A stretch of DNA of 64,000 nucleotides from NCBI RefSeq assembly GCF_947507565.1, contig NC_089179.1:372001-436000 (forward strand), written 5' to 3'. The translations under genes and the position numbers were made by a program. The notes beneath the pieces were generated by a model that did no database searches, was not told the origin of the DNA, and saw nothing but the letters and a program-made list of their open reading frames with translations. Origin of the DNA: Oscarella lobularis. Taxonomy: Eukaryota > Porifera > Homoscleromorpha > Homosclerophorida > Oscarellidae. The first letter of the stretch is position 1; each line of letters begins with the position of its first letter. This document shows positions 10,569 to 20,560 of the stretch, one piece after another.

Positions 10569-11944
10569 AGGAGATCCGCCCTACCTCCATTCTATTATAG
10601 GCTATTTTCTGTGAACTACTAAAGCAAGTTGGCAAAGGCCCACCCTCCCTACATATATTATTTTCCACTTCGAAACGAACCCGGTCATCAAAGCCAACAG
10701 GCTGAGTCGCCTGCAAAGAAAAATACCTAGGAAGAGAACCAAGTCAAAGAAGGAGAACACACCAGGAAATAAATTTCCACGTTACTTATCATAAAGTATG
10801 CAATCGCTGACGGCCTCGTCGGCGTTATACGTTCCCACTTTGATCTGGTCGAGCAACTGCTCTTGAACGTGTTCGGCGGTGAGCCAGAATTCCAGAAAGC
10901 CAGTATCGCTTTCTCGCTCGAGAAACTGCATGAAATAGCCAAGCATCGTTTCATGATAGAGAACGTCGCGTAGGCTGAATTTTCCGCCGGTTAATACGTC
11001 GATTTGATAGCGACACATGTATTGGCTAGACAAGAAATCTTGATAATATCTAGAAGGAGAAGAATCGATTGGCTGATGTCACGTGGGGAAAATCATTCGC
11101 TTACTTTTTATGAATAAGATCAAAGACTTGATCCTGCGCTTGACGAAAGCAGGCGGGATCAATAAAGCCATCCGATTGACATATACTACTCTCGACTTGC
11201 TGACGAAGATTATTGCCCAGCAGAACAGGATTCCTCGCTTCAAGAGAAAGATACGTCTCATAGACATTGAGTGCATCGGCTCGAGCACCTAAGACGATTA
11301 TCTGACGTCATAAATCCTCATTTTATTCCTCTTACTCTCGCTCTGCTGTCTCTGAGCCAATCCTATGTTATGTCGCTTCGCTTGAAGAACGGCTTCCCGT
11401 CTTCTTTCCGATACGCGTCGCTCGCGACCCAGTCGATCCGTCGTTGCCAAGGCAACCGACGACAAGCCCAATAGTTGACGACGATCGTCGTTTCCGGCGA
11501 CGGTGCGCGCGTTCGCGCGAATTCCTCGCTGCTGATTCGCCGGACTGCCTTGATAGACTTTGAGTCGTTCGGTTGCCGTGACGAAGAAACTCTCGGCGGC
11601 GAGCCAAAATTGCACGATCGTCGCGTTGCCTTCGTTCTCCATGAATTGAATGAAGTAGGGGAGGGCGGCGTTGTCGGTGAGTAGCTCGTAGAGCGTGCAG
11701 TGGAGCTTTGATTTGGACGTTGCACGGCGATTTATGAGCGCGTGGGTCGGTTCTAGTGACGTGGACGCTGTGAGGTGATCGCTCTTTTTCTCCGGGTGCG
11801 GTGAGCGACGCGGTTCGTCTGATTTTGCTGTTTTGGCTTTTCGTTTTGCTTTGGAGTTGGATTCTGGTGTTTTGTGAGACGCGGGTCGTCTCGTAGAGCT
11901 TCCTGAGCTCGTCGCTTCGGAGAAGAGCGGAATTTTCCTCAATT
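10513..11944 (-). CDS. AKAP10-like: Truncated AKAP10 duplicate lacking the PKA-anchoring exon
   Basis: Second copy of AKAP10 made by duplication A. It retains both RGS halves: LHCTLYELLTDNAALPYF near 11700, the 11112-11289 exon, RGS-2 near 11030, and the FDDRVRFEVENNICREGG exon near 10685. All reading frames and splice sites of these exons are preserved. One codon is lost relative to copy 1 (DCMILYDK becomes DCILYDK near 10795). The duplication break at 10568/10569 falls in the intron after the last retained exon, so the exons with the amphipathic PKA-binding helix are absent. Reading through the unused donor adds a chimeric tail (SYCYRISIRKQHERLFFSS) encoded by the copied 7TM 3' end in another frame, stopping at 10513. 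It may encode an RGS-only protein or be decaying. Confidence 0.75.
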
Positions 11945-14900
11945 GGGGTCCTCGCTGGTTTTTTGTGCGTCTTACCGAGTTTCTCTCTTGCGTGCATTTT
12001 AGACCATGCTAATAACAGATCGAGAAAGTCTCGAGAAAGCGAAAATGAACTTTAAACGAAGTTGAAATGCAGAAAACGCCCGTCGTGAGGCGTGCGCTAG
12101 CTCTACGCGTCTCGAAGGACGATTCAGATTCGCGCTCGTCGCAGACGGCCTTGGAATTTGCTGGCGACTCGAAGCAGCACGAACTAACGACGAGCGAAGC
12201 CTTCCAGCGCAGCGGTAAACGCGAACGGGGTCCCCTAGCTAGCTCGTTCTCTTTCCATTACCTCTCCTTCGAGGCTCAATTGAAGTTGTCAGCCATTGTT
12301 CATGCCAGAGCCTCGGAATTAATTAACGTAAAGGGAAGGCCTTTGAGACGTTAGTAATTGGGGCCTCCGAGCCCCATCACCAACGAAAAACGAAAACTAG
12401 ATAGGAAACCCCATTTCTTTCTCGCATCACAGCAAACACAGCGTACAAAAAAAGGCACAAGTTACACGGGATGAACAGACAAGTGTCTGCATCAGTAGTC
12501 TACTACTCGCAAACAACACCAGCGTTGTATTGATAACTACGGCAGCTCCAATCGGAAATTCCCCAACCCCGGAAAGAGCAATCTTGTAATTGTTTTTCAT
12601 TTCCATTGCACCGCACTTCGTCCATCCACATTGTAATGGAAGTGCTACCAAACGTTGATCCTGTTGTATACCTTTGAGCCCTTGTAAAACCCAATTGTCG
12701 ACAAACGACGTGGGCGTCATTCAGATCCCAATAGCGTTGACAAACTCTTCCCCACTGGTTGTTGTAATACACTTCAACGCGACCTTCATGGGGGCCAGAC
12801 CCACCAACAAGTCTTATACTTTCTTTGCAGATAACTCCGGCGACGTAACTGGAACTGCTGCATCTTCCTTTTGTCCAGGACGAGAATCGACAGCGCCTAA
12901 GAGTTGCCTCGTCCCCACTACATGTCACGTCATTCATCCACAATAACTGCAGCGCTGTGCCAAAAGTCCCTCTAGTCGCAATGGGACCCTTCACAAAAAT
13001 CCCGAGTTCTCTGCACACGACGTCTGCAGCTTTTGAATCCCAGTTACTGTCACACACGCCTCCCCATGATCCGTTATAGAAAATCTCAACTCGGCCCTCG
13101 CTTGAATGACTGCCGCCAACAAGCCTGATTCGCGATTTGCTGCACACGATTCCCGCGTCTTCGTCGTGAGAACAGCGATGTATCCCCCAACCAGGAAAAC
13201 GGCAGTCCGCAAGGCTGCTCTCTTTTCCTGTACACGCAATTTCTTCCATCCAGATAGGTCCCGTTCCACTTCCATAATACGAGTAACTTCGGTATCTCTT
13301 GGCTGGCCCATAGCCTAATTCCAGACACGCGACAGTAGCATCTTCTATGTCCCAGTTGTCGTCGCAAATTGTACCCCACTGTCCTTTGTGTAGGATCTCA
13401 ATTCGTCCTTCTTCTGGAACGGAGCCTCCAACGAGACGCAGATTAGAAACGCATTCAACAGCAATACTACGACTGGAGGAATGACAACTGTCTTGGGCGC
13501 AGCTGTCCAATTCCGTGTCGTTCTCGTGACACAGAAAGCCTGATGACAATACCTCTTGTGAGGTCTCGATGATCTTTGAGCTCTTTGCTCTGTAATATCC
13601 CAGCTGTTGGCAAGCAACGTCACCAACGTAGGCATTGTGCTTATTCCATGTATTTTCACAAATGGCTTTCCAAGTTCCATTGTGAAGGATTTCAATACTG
13701 CCACTATTTGGAGTACGCCCATCGACGAGGCGAATGTTTTCAGCACACACGACAGTGGCAATGCGATGGTGATTCAAACAGTCGTCTTTTCCCCAGCCAC
13801 CAAACTCACAGTCTGCAAGATTTGGCTCAGTTCCATTGCAGGCCAGCTTGTCCATTAGCACTGTTTCACCTGATAGTTCAGTAGTGTTGTAAGACACGGC
13901 GCGATAGTACCCCAACTGCCGGCAGGCAACATGCGCATCGTTCAAGTCCCAGCCCCGACTGCACAGTCTACCCCAGACGTCTCTATACTTCACCTCAATG
14001 ATTCCTTCATTCGCTCTCATCCCACCAACTAATCGAATGTCTGAAACGCAGGTCACTCCTGCCTGACGACCGCAGTAGCGTTCCTCTTGTACGATAAAAG
14101 AGCAGTCAACAAAATCGGACTCGTCTCCTGTACACTGAATATTTTCTAATGTCGACTGTTCTATTTGTAGATCATCTGGAAACGAAGCGCTGAAATACTC
14201 CTTGGCTTTTTCATATCCAAGCTGCCGGCAGACGACTTGAGCGTCATTCATATCCCAATTATCGTCGCAAACGGCGTGCCAAACACCTCTAAGCAGCACT
14301 TCAACGCGACCCTCTTCAGCTGCAGAGCCTCCTACGAGCCGAGTGCCTTCAGCGAAGCAAGTGATCGCCACGTCGTTTTCATGAGTGCAAACACGTTCGC
14401 GGACACCCCAGCCCGAAAACGTACATTCGTCCAGTCGATTTTCGACGCCTGCGCAGGTGACATTGCTCATCCAAATACTATTGCTGCCCGGCTCAGAAGC
14501 GCGTCCCGTCTGTTTAGCTCCGTGGAATCCCAACTGCCTGCACGCCACGTGCGCGTCACGTAAACCCCAGCCTTTGTCGCATACTGTGCCCCATTCTCCG
14601 TTGCGAAGAACCTCGACTCTACCCTCCTCGGGACGCAGTCCGCCGACAAGTCGAATGTCTCCCGTGCAGACGACACCCACGTCTTGACTGTGATTGCACT
14701 GGTGAATTCCCCATCCGTCGAACGAACACTCGGACAAGTCGAATTCGGTGCCGCTGCAGCGCAAACCGTCCATCCAGATCGCTCCCGAACCCTCGCCGAA
14801 ATGAGCGCCGCTCGTGGCAGCAATTGCACCGCTGTAGCCGCGATTCATCTGACGACAGGCGACAGTGGCGTCGGCGATATCCCAGTCATTGTCGCAAATC

Positions 14901-15858
14901 GTTCCCCAGACACCGTTTCGAAGGAGTTCAACTCGACCTTCCCATTCTGTCGAGCCACCGACCAGTCGCATTTGAGGCCCCGCTGCGACTGGATATATGC
15001 ATTCGCCTTTTGGCCCCCTTCGGCCCCGTCTACCCATTGATCCTCTGGGACCTTCTGGTCCTCTCGCACCCTCGTCTCCGCGATCGCCCTTGTCGCCTTT
15101 CGGTCCTTGAAGACCGCTAGGACCTTGTTCTCCCTTCTGCCCGGCAGCGCAGAATTCGCCGGGTTGACAGCGTTTAGCTACTTCCTGCAGAATGTAGGTA
15201 ACAAAACCACTGACGACTGGATCACCAGTAGTATGTCGGGAAAATCGTTTCTTGTTTGAAATGATCTGATCGGGAGGGAGGGGCATCGACTGGGGCATTT
15301 CGTCCCTGATGAGTTGCATCAAGTCGCGGTGGTCACTTTTCAAGAGATTCATCTCAGATTCGAGCTGCTCTTTGCTTTGTTTCAGTTGGTGCAAACTCTG
15401 CTTCATCTCGACGATAGAGACAATGCAGTACACCGTTGCTATTCCAACCACGAGGGATATGAATAGACCCAACCACGAGACAACGTGCAATTGGCGGCAG
15501 CGGGCGACGTACACACCAGAGTCCTCCTTTCCTTTCATTCGTTTCTTTCTACTCAAATGAGTAAAGGAACTCTATTGTGTATAGAAAATTCACGTGATCT
15601 GTGAAAAGAAGAGTTAACGTAATTATGTCACACGACGCCACAAGCTTTTTCTTCACCGCACTGAGCACTTAATCTCCTCCGGACGAGCAGACATCCTTTA
15701 TTTGAAAACGCCTAGATGACGAGCGGTTTGTTATAAAGCATAAACAAAATTAGCAAGGAGTAAGAAAACACAGACACTTGAGTAGCGGATTCAGTCAGAT
15801 TCAGCTAGAGAAGAAAAGTCTTTCATGCTGCTTTCTGATGGAGATTCTGTAGCAATAA
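10569..15858. repeat. Tandem segmental duplication A, unit 2
   Basis: Near-identical second unit of the block at 5271-10568. It runs directly into the intact 7TM gene at its right end, so the ancestral order was AKAP10 - SRCR receptor - 7TM. The left junction has only a few bases of microhomology (AATAGG against AATAAGG). Confidence 0.93.
12503..15556 (-). CDS. Type II membrane SRCR receptor, copy 2
   Basis: Intronless 1017-residue paralogue of the gene at 7209-10268, with the same layout: cytoplasmic basic tail, signal anchor (24-49), coiled coil, basic site NKKRFSR, collagen-like stalk and eight SRCR domains. Here the collagen stalk is uninterrupted, about 16 Gly-X-Y triplets (starting GQKGEQGPSGLQGPKGDKGD), so it may trimerise better than copy 1. 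Differences from copy 1 are clustered in exposed parts of domains 2-5 and in the C-terminal domain (RGWGISDWSCRS replaces DGWGNYNYYCTR). Both genes are open end to end, suggesting both work. The 5' flank is shared with copy 1, so the two are probably co-expressed (inference). Confidence 0.9.
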   Translation of the reverse strand: MSRKKRMKGKEDSGVYVARCRQLHVVSWLGLFISLVVGIATVYCIVSIVEMKQSLHQLKQSKEQLESEMNLLKSDHRDLMQLIRDEMPQSMPLPPDQIISNKKRFSRHTTGDPVVSGFVTYILQEVAKRCQPGEFCAAGQKGEQGPSGLQGPKGDKGDRGDEGARGPEGPRGSMGRRGRRGPKGECIYPVAAGPQMRLVGGSTEWEGRVELLRNGVWGTICDNDWDIADATVACRQMNRGYSGAIAATSGAHFGEGSGAIWMDGLRCSGTEFDLSECSFDGWGIHQCNHSQDVGVVCTGDIRLVGGLRPEEGRVEVLRNGEWGTVCDKGWGLRDAHVACRQLGFHGAKQTGRASEPGSNSIWMSNVTCAGVENRLDECTFSGWGVRERVCTHENDVAITCFAEGTRLVGGSAAEEGRVEVLLRGVWHAVCDDNWDMNDAQVVCRQLGYEKAKEYFSASFPDDLQIEQSTLENIQCTGDESDFVDCSFIVQEERYCGRQAGVTCVSDIRLVGGMRANEGIIEVKYRDVWGRLCSRGWDLNDAHVACRQLGYYRAVSYNTTELSGETVLMDKLACNGTEPNLADCEFGGWGKDDCLNHHRIATVVCAENIRLVDGRTPNSGSIEILHNGTWKAICENTWNKHNAYVGDVACQQLGYYRAKSSKIIETSQEVLSSGFLCHENDTELDSCAQDSCHSSSRSIAVECVSNLRLVGGSVPEEGRIEILHKGQWGTICDDNWDIEDATVACLELGYGPAKRYRSYSYYGSGTGPIWMEEIACTGKESSLADCRFPGWGIHRCSHDEDAGIVCSKSRIRLVGGSHSSEGRVEIFYNGSWGGVCDSNWDSKAADVVCRELGIFVKGPIATRGTFGTALQLLWMNDVTCSGDEATLRRCRFSSWTKGRCSSSSYVAGVICKESIRLVGGSGPHEGRVEVYYNNQWGRVCQRYWDLNDAHVVCRQLGFTRAQRYTTGSTFGSTSITMWMDEVRCNGNEKQLQDCSFRGWGISDWSCRSYQYNAGVVCE

Positions 15859-17069
15859 GGCGCTCTTCATCGTCGGTGATGTCTTGTATTAGAACAGGTC
15901 TATTAAGTTTAAACAAAATTATCCTTTTCAATTTTTTGACTGTCTTGCAGAACGGTGCTGAGGCCAACGTGAATGTAAGAGGGTTACATAATGCTACGAT
16001 GGCCAGCGGAAGCAATTTCTCAAAATAGGTCACGGACGTAAATAACGTTATAGTGAAAGCAACCCAACCAAAGAGAGTGACAACGGCAATTGCAATTAGA
16101 CGAAAACCAAGTCTTCCCAAACGATTTGAAACAACGGATGCTCTCGATCGTCTCAGTTTATCTGCTATCGTAATGTAAATTCCTGCCGCTAATCCAACAA
16201 GAAGAACGTCAATCCCAAACGCAATCCCCGCAATTTCTTCAGCTACAGAGGATAGCCTATTATCAATCGTTTCATTAGTTATGCCACTATTTTGAAAGAA
16301 TGCAATTGAGATCATGTCACTCAGAAACGAAGTGATTGGAATGCAGTTTTGAAGCATCACAGAAGAAAATGTAGAATTTGTTAAAATCAGATCATTAGTC
16401 AAATTTTCTTGAGCATAGAGTGGCTGGGGCTTCACAACGTAAAACGAAGCAATAGATTCAGTGTTGTAATCTGGAAATATTGTTGCTCCTACTCCAATCC
16501 CAAGAGCAACAGTCCATCCAATAAAAAGAAAAACAATTACGCATGTTTGTGTTACGCAGCAGCAGACTCTTGCTCCAAACACCACGTTTGCGTAGTAGAA
16601 AGCAATAGTACCAGTAATCATGCCAGAAAGGAGTGAGTATACTCGTACTTTCCATTACTCCGGATATGTAGCACAGTGACGTCATGATCTTGACGTCGTT
16701 TGGTGAACCTAGAGCCGAGCAAGACCAGTTGTACAGATAGAAAAAAATAACCAGTTGGATTCCAAGTAGGAGATCCGCAGCGGCCAAATTTACGACGAGT
16801 AGAGAAGGGATGCTGTTGCGCTCTTCTCTGCGTCTCTTGCAACGCCAGATCATGACAGTCAGGTTACCCGTAATGATAAGCAAGCAAAATACAAACAAAA
16901 GAGCGCTTTCTGCAGCAGAGAGCTTCACAAGGAGCATCGAGGCGAAAAAATCTCGGTTCTGGCCGACTTCGGCAACCACTTTTTTTGCGTCATCACACAG
17001 CAGATCAACATCATCATCATAGTAGTACACGTAAGCAGCAGAGGGTGCAGTAGAGCCATTGTCAGACAT
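15791..17069 (-). CDS. Rhodopsin-class 7TM receptor with an apparent one-base frameshift in TM3
   Basis: Two overlapping frames together make one receptor. The N-terminal frame (17069 to about 16640) starts MSDNGSTAPSAAYVYYYDDD, an acidic Tyr-rich extracellular tail. It continues through TM1 (LFVFCLLIITGNLTVM), TM2 (LLVVNLAAADLLLGIQL) and the TM3 Cys-containing start (SLCYISGVME). The second frame (about 16655-15791) resumes inside TM3 (LLSGMITGTIAFYYANVV) and runs through TM4-TM7, with a TM7 NPLTF motif (ALCNPLTFTLASAPFC) and a Ser-rich tail. There is no room or splice signal for an intron at the switch, so a single-base indel (assembly error or real mutation) near 16625-16650 is likely. The TM2 style resembles the LGR/relaxin-receptor type, but no leucine-rich ectodomain is present. 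Ligand unknown. Confidence 0.78.
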
Positions 17070-17110
17070 TTTTCGATCGTTTTCGATTTGCGCATGTGCG
17101 AATTTTAGAA
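17070..17110. promoter_or_regulatory. Divergent promoter spacer 7TM receptor / TPST
   Basis: Only 41 bp separate the two opposing start codons, so a shared bidirectional promoter is implied. Longer reading on either side would overlap the partner gene. Confidence 0.5.
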
Positions 17111-18139
17111 ATGCTTTCGCTGCGCTTCGTGGCATTCCTCCTCCTCGCGCTGTGTGTGTGGCTCACAACAACTATGTGGTTGTTCGCCTTTCCTGCCTTC
17201 ACGCGCTGCAGCGACGCGAATCGCATCTATCCCCGAGCAGCAAGCGCACTAGAAGCAGCGGCGGCAGCAGCAATTCGACACAATCTAACCGTAACACGCG
17301 ACTCTCCTCTCATATTCGTCGGCGGCGTTCCGCGCAGCGGCACGACGCTTCTTCGCGTGATGCTAGACGCGCATCCGGACGTACGCTGCGGCGAAGAAAC
17401 GCGAATCATACCGCGTCTCCTCTTCATGAAGGCACGCTGGTTCGCCGACGCGCGCGAACGCGATCGTCTAAACAGCGCCGGCGTGTCGGAAAACGTCGTC
17501 GACGACGCACTGGCCGCTTTTCTCTTAGAAGTAATCGCGAAACACGGCGAACCGGCGCGTCGCCTGTGCAACAAGGATCCGCTCGCCTTGAAATCGATCG
17601 ACTACTTGAGTCGCGTCTTTCCTAATGCGAAGTTCGTCATGATGTATCGGGACGGTCGCGCCGTCGCGAATTCTATTGTCACGCGAAAGGTTCGAATACA
17701 GGGCGTCAATGTCGACTCGTTCGCGAGTGCGCTCGAGTTTTGGAATCGGGCTGGGACGACGATGAATGATTTGTGTCGAAAAAAGCCAACCGTCTGCTAT
17801 CCGCTTCGCTACGAGGATTTGGTTATTTATCCCAAGAGGGAGATGATTCGTCTGTTGGAGTTCTTGGATGTGCGATGGAACGATACGGTTTTGCATCACG
17901 AGAAGTCGATTGGGCAGCGAGGAGGAGCGTCCTTGTCCAAGTGCGTACTGTACTCACTGCACATCAATTCATTTTGATTATTATCTCTCTGCAGATTGGA
18001 GCCCTCATTTACTCAAGTGCAAGAGCCTGTTCATACGCGTGCTGTTAATAGTTGGCGAGATTCAGTACCGAAGGGTATGACTGAAGCTCAAATGATATAC
18101 ATAGCTCCGTTGTTGAAGACCTTAGGTTACGTTTTCTAG
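17111..18139 (+). CDS. TPST: Protein-tyrosine sulfotransferase
   Basis: Golgi type II enzyme that transfers sulfate from PAPS to tyrosines of secreted proteins (family knowledge). Two exons, 17111-17940 and 17995-18139, give 324 residues. An N-terminal signal anchor (FVAFLLLALCVWLTTTMW) is followed by the 5'-phosphosulfate-binding loop VGGVPRSGTTLLRVMLDAHP, then VRCGEETRIIPR with the catalytic Glu, and the 3'-phosphate block FVMMYRDGRAVANS. The end is APLLKTLGYVF, as in other TPSTs. I chose the ATG at 17111 because it opens directly into the anchor. The part from 17792 onward is copied at 23177 as the tail of a chimeric gene. Confidence 0.92.
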
Positions 18140-18351
18140 AAGTGAGTAAGCCCAAAGCAACTTTACGTTTTGAAAAATAGCCTTTGTATAATATAATAAA
18201 AAATTTATGACGTCACTGTACGTACATAGATAGAGATATCTATGATGCCATCGCGTAAGCGGTGGGAGGCTGCGCATAAAAGTTCAAATTGCTTATACGT
18301 TTATACGGGACAAGAACCTGATCGTGACCTTTCGTGACCTCGTGACCGACC

Positions 18352-19218
18352 ATGCTTTTCGTCCGAATCAACTTTTTCATCGCATCTTGGGCCGTCGCGC
18401 TGCGGTTTCTGCCTCGAAGAAGCGGGAGCATTGCGATTCACCACCGTCGCCAGCTGACGACGTCCTGCGATCTCGACAAGTTGAATCGAGATGCGGCGAA
18501 CGCTATACGGCAATATCTGAATACTCATCCTTCGACTTTGACGAAGGAAAGCCACGAATTCCTGGAGGGAGTGGCAGATGAACTCATCGTTGCGGGTCCC
18601 CGAAGCAAGGAGGAGTTATCCGTGCTCGTCGGTAGTCTGTCACGAACCGTCGTATGGAATTTTAAAGAAATTGCAATCCTTAGAAATCAACCGGATGTCC
18701 TGAGCTACAGACTAAGCGCGTTGGAAAAAAAATTTGAGATACAAGGAAAAAAATTTGAGATACGAGAAAAAAAATTTGAGATACGAGAAAAAAAATTTGA
18801 GATACGAGAAAGAAAATTTGAGATACGAGAAAAAAAATTTGAGATACAAGAATCAATCTGGTCAATTGGGCAAGGCGCCCTGGACCTGGAAGAGAGAATA
18901 CGGATGAACCTTTTTTTGGGGAAGAAACCCAAAGGGTACAAAAAACTCACATTGCATGCCCTGAAAACTGGCCCAACGTTTCTTGAGGCGTCAGAAAGTG
19001 AAGAAATCGTGGCCAGGTGGAATGATCTAAGGCACACCATAGGATGGGAAGATGAGGATTTTGAGCACCATGAAAGCGTCAAAGATATAAGAGGGGCTCA
19101 AGCTCATCAGCCATTTGTCCTTAAAAAGGCTGAAAAAGGATTGATTCATTTACGTGAGGATATCCAGATTTCGGCCAAAAGAGTAATTGAATTGTTGAAG
19201 ATAACTGAGAACATTTGA
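18352..19218 (+). CDS. Uncharacterised coiled-coil protein X, copy A
   Basis: Intronless 288-residue frame that I do not recognise. The N-terminus (MLFVRINFFIASWAVALRFL, then Arg-rich RRSGSIAIHHRRQL) looks like a signal peptide or mitochondrial presequence. A helical middle is followed by six near-perfect heptads of the form KKFEIRE (about 18724-18850), a 21-bp DNA repeat that should form a coiled coil. The C-terminal domain has WNDLRHTIGWEDEDF and ends IELLKITENI. It is repeated at 24426-25349 and, broken, at 25505-25934. It lies just downstream of TPST on the same strand. Presence of two long intact copies suggests it is expressed; it could also be a domesticated or mobile gene. Function unknown. 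Confidence 0.65.
   Translation: MLFVRINFFIASWAVALRFLPRRSGSIAIHHRRQLTTSCDLDKLNRDAANAIRQYLNTHPSTLTKESHEFLEGVADELIVAGPRSKEELSVLVGSLSRTVVWNFKEIAILRNQPDVLSYRLSALEKKFEIQGKKFEIREKKFEIREKKFEIRERKFEIREKKFEIQESIWSIGQGALDLEERIRMNLFLGKKPKGYKKLTLHALKTGPTFLEASESEEIVARWNDLRHTIGWEDEDFEHHESVKDIRGAQAHQPFVLKKAEKGLIHLREDIQISAKRVIELLKITENI
18724..18850 (+). repeat. 21-bp heptad-encoding minisatellite in gene X copy A
   Basis: Six tandem 21-bp units of the type AAATTTGAGATACGAGAAAA, each one coiled-coil heptad. The equivalent tract in copy B has been rearranged with shorter 12-bp sub-units. Confidence 0.9.
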
Positions 19219-19284
19219 GAGACGTTATTATTATTGAGTTCTTTATGATGATCAGAGATTACCGATGAGTTTTTTTTCTGCTAG

Positions 19285-19882
19285 TAACTAGAGAATGATG
19301 GCCGGTGTTCACTGTGTTGCCATCATGCAGAGCCTCCCACCACTTACCGTACGCGAGTGCATTACATAGTGTGACGTCATAAATTTTTATGTTGCCACAT
19401 ATTCACGTAGTCATCACTGCCCTTAGCACCTACATCTCAGTCGGGCTGAGACCTACCTACAAACTGTACATACGTACATAATTGCAATGTTTTTCTAATT
19501 AGGCGCTTTTCTGACGTACTGTATTTCATAATTTGCTCCGTATTTGAAGACATATGCATGTGTACGGGTCATATTTCCTGTTACCCGTACACGCGTACAT
19601 ACCCACCCACATACTGTACATGAATGGATACTTTTGATTGTGACGTCAGAGCGTGACAATCAAAACTGCAGTTTCGGTTTCTCAGCGCATTTATAACACG
19701 GAAAATAGCACAGATCAATTGGAAACAGGGGTTTCTAAACGTTTTTTCCGTTTATGAAAGAAAAAACGCTTTTGTCGCGCCGTAAATCGCCTTTTTTGGG
19801 GCACCGTTTTGGGCCCTATTTCGCTCATGCGCTATACGAAAAAACGGGTTTTTAAGTTACGTCACAATGCCGAGCGTGACGA

Positions 19883-19945
<63 letters not shown>

Positions 19946-20040
19946 TACATACAGACACTTCCGGCCCTAAGATCACGTTTGAAAGAGCCTCCCTCCGTCG
20001 TTATACGGGCTCCACCCGTACAACTGTGGTGGTCGGCTCC
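19285..20040 (+). mobile_element. Non-autonomous repetitive element, copy 1
   Basis: This segment recurs inverted at about 23583-24275. It has no coding capacity. It contains several TGACGTCA palindromes, two imperfect hairpins (around 19634-19667, arms TTTTGATTGT; around 19736-19772, arms built on AAACGTTTTTT) and a CAGA tetranucleotide tract. Left end CTAGAGAATGATGGCC, right end near GGTGGTCGGCTC. No clear terminal inverted repeats. The class is not recognised. Confidence 0.65.
19882..19944. repeat. (CAGA)n microsatellite
   Basis: About 15 perfect tetranucleotide units inside the repetitive element. The inverted copy at 23690 has only a decayed TATG/TACG tract at this place. Confidence 0.97.
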
Positions 20041-20560
20041 ATTTGCACCCCTAAAGCAGAATCCGCTGCTATCTTTGTGCTTGCTGAACCCTATACGCCA
20101 TTGACAGGCAGATGGCAACGGATTGGCGGACGAGGCGCCTCCGCGAGGAGTACTAAGTACTAGAACGTTGAAAGACACTTCTAGCGAGCCTACTGAATCG
20201 AAGTTCTACGCTATGGGGAAGACGCAGGAGGGAGCACAAGAACCGCGTCTGGTAAAATCAACTATAGACCCGTTTCAGTAAGATCCCGATCCCATGATTA
20301 CAATTAGATCGGTACCTCCCATACAGGCAAGCTTTTTGAACAATGTTTGACCAATAGTTTCTCTCAGATTTTCGTCTCTATGTGTTGTCAAACCCAAACA
20401 CATCCGGGAATCGAATACAACGATCCTTGCTTCAACGTAGTGATAGTGATAGTGATAGTGATATTAATTTATTTTCCGACGGAACAACCCTCGACACGTA
20501 ATGGTCGATCTACCGGGTGCCGTACATAATTCCCTATCTACCATAAATAAAATAAATAAT
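20041..20560. other. Non-coding stretch between repetitive element and LINE
   Basis: About 520 bp with no gene I can support. Contains a short (TAGTGA)n tract at about 20438-20462. Not present in duplication unit 2, so it probably arrived with the inserted elements. Confidence 0.45.

Noticed and set aside
17070-17135. Upstream in-frame Met (MPRSAAKAF...) for the 7TM receptor
   Set aside because: It would run through the TPST start codon region on the other strand; the Met at 17069 directly precedes the acidic receptor N-terminus and is preferred.
19882-19944. Possible CRISPR-like array
   Set aside because: A continuous 4-bp repeat with no spacers in an animal genome; simply a microsatellite.
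19852-20178. Open frames on both strands across the CAGA microsatellite
   Set aside because: They encode only repetitive CLSV or TDRQ peptides from the tetranucleotide repeat.
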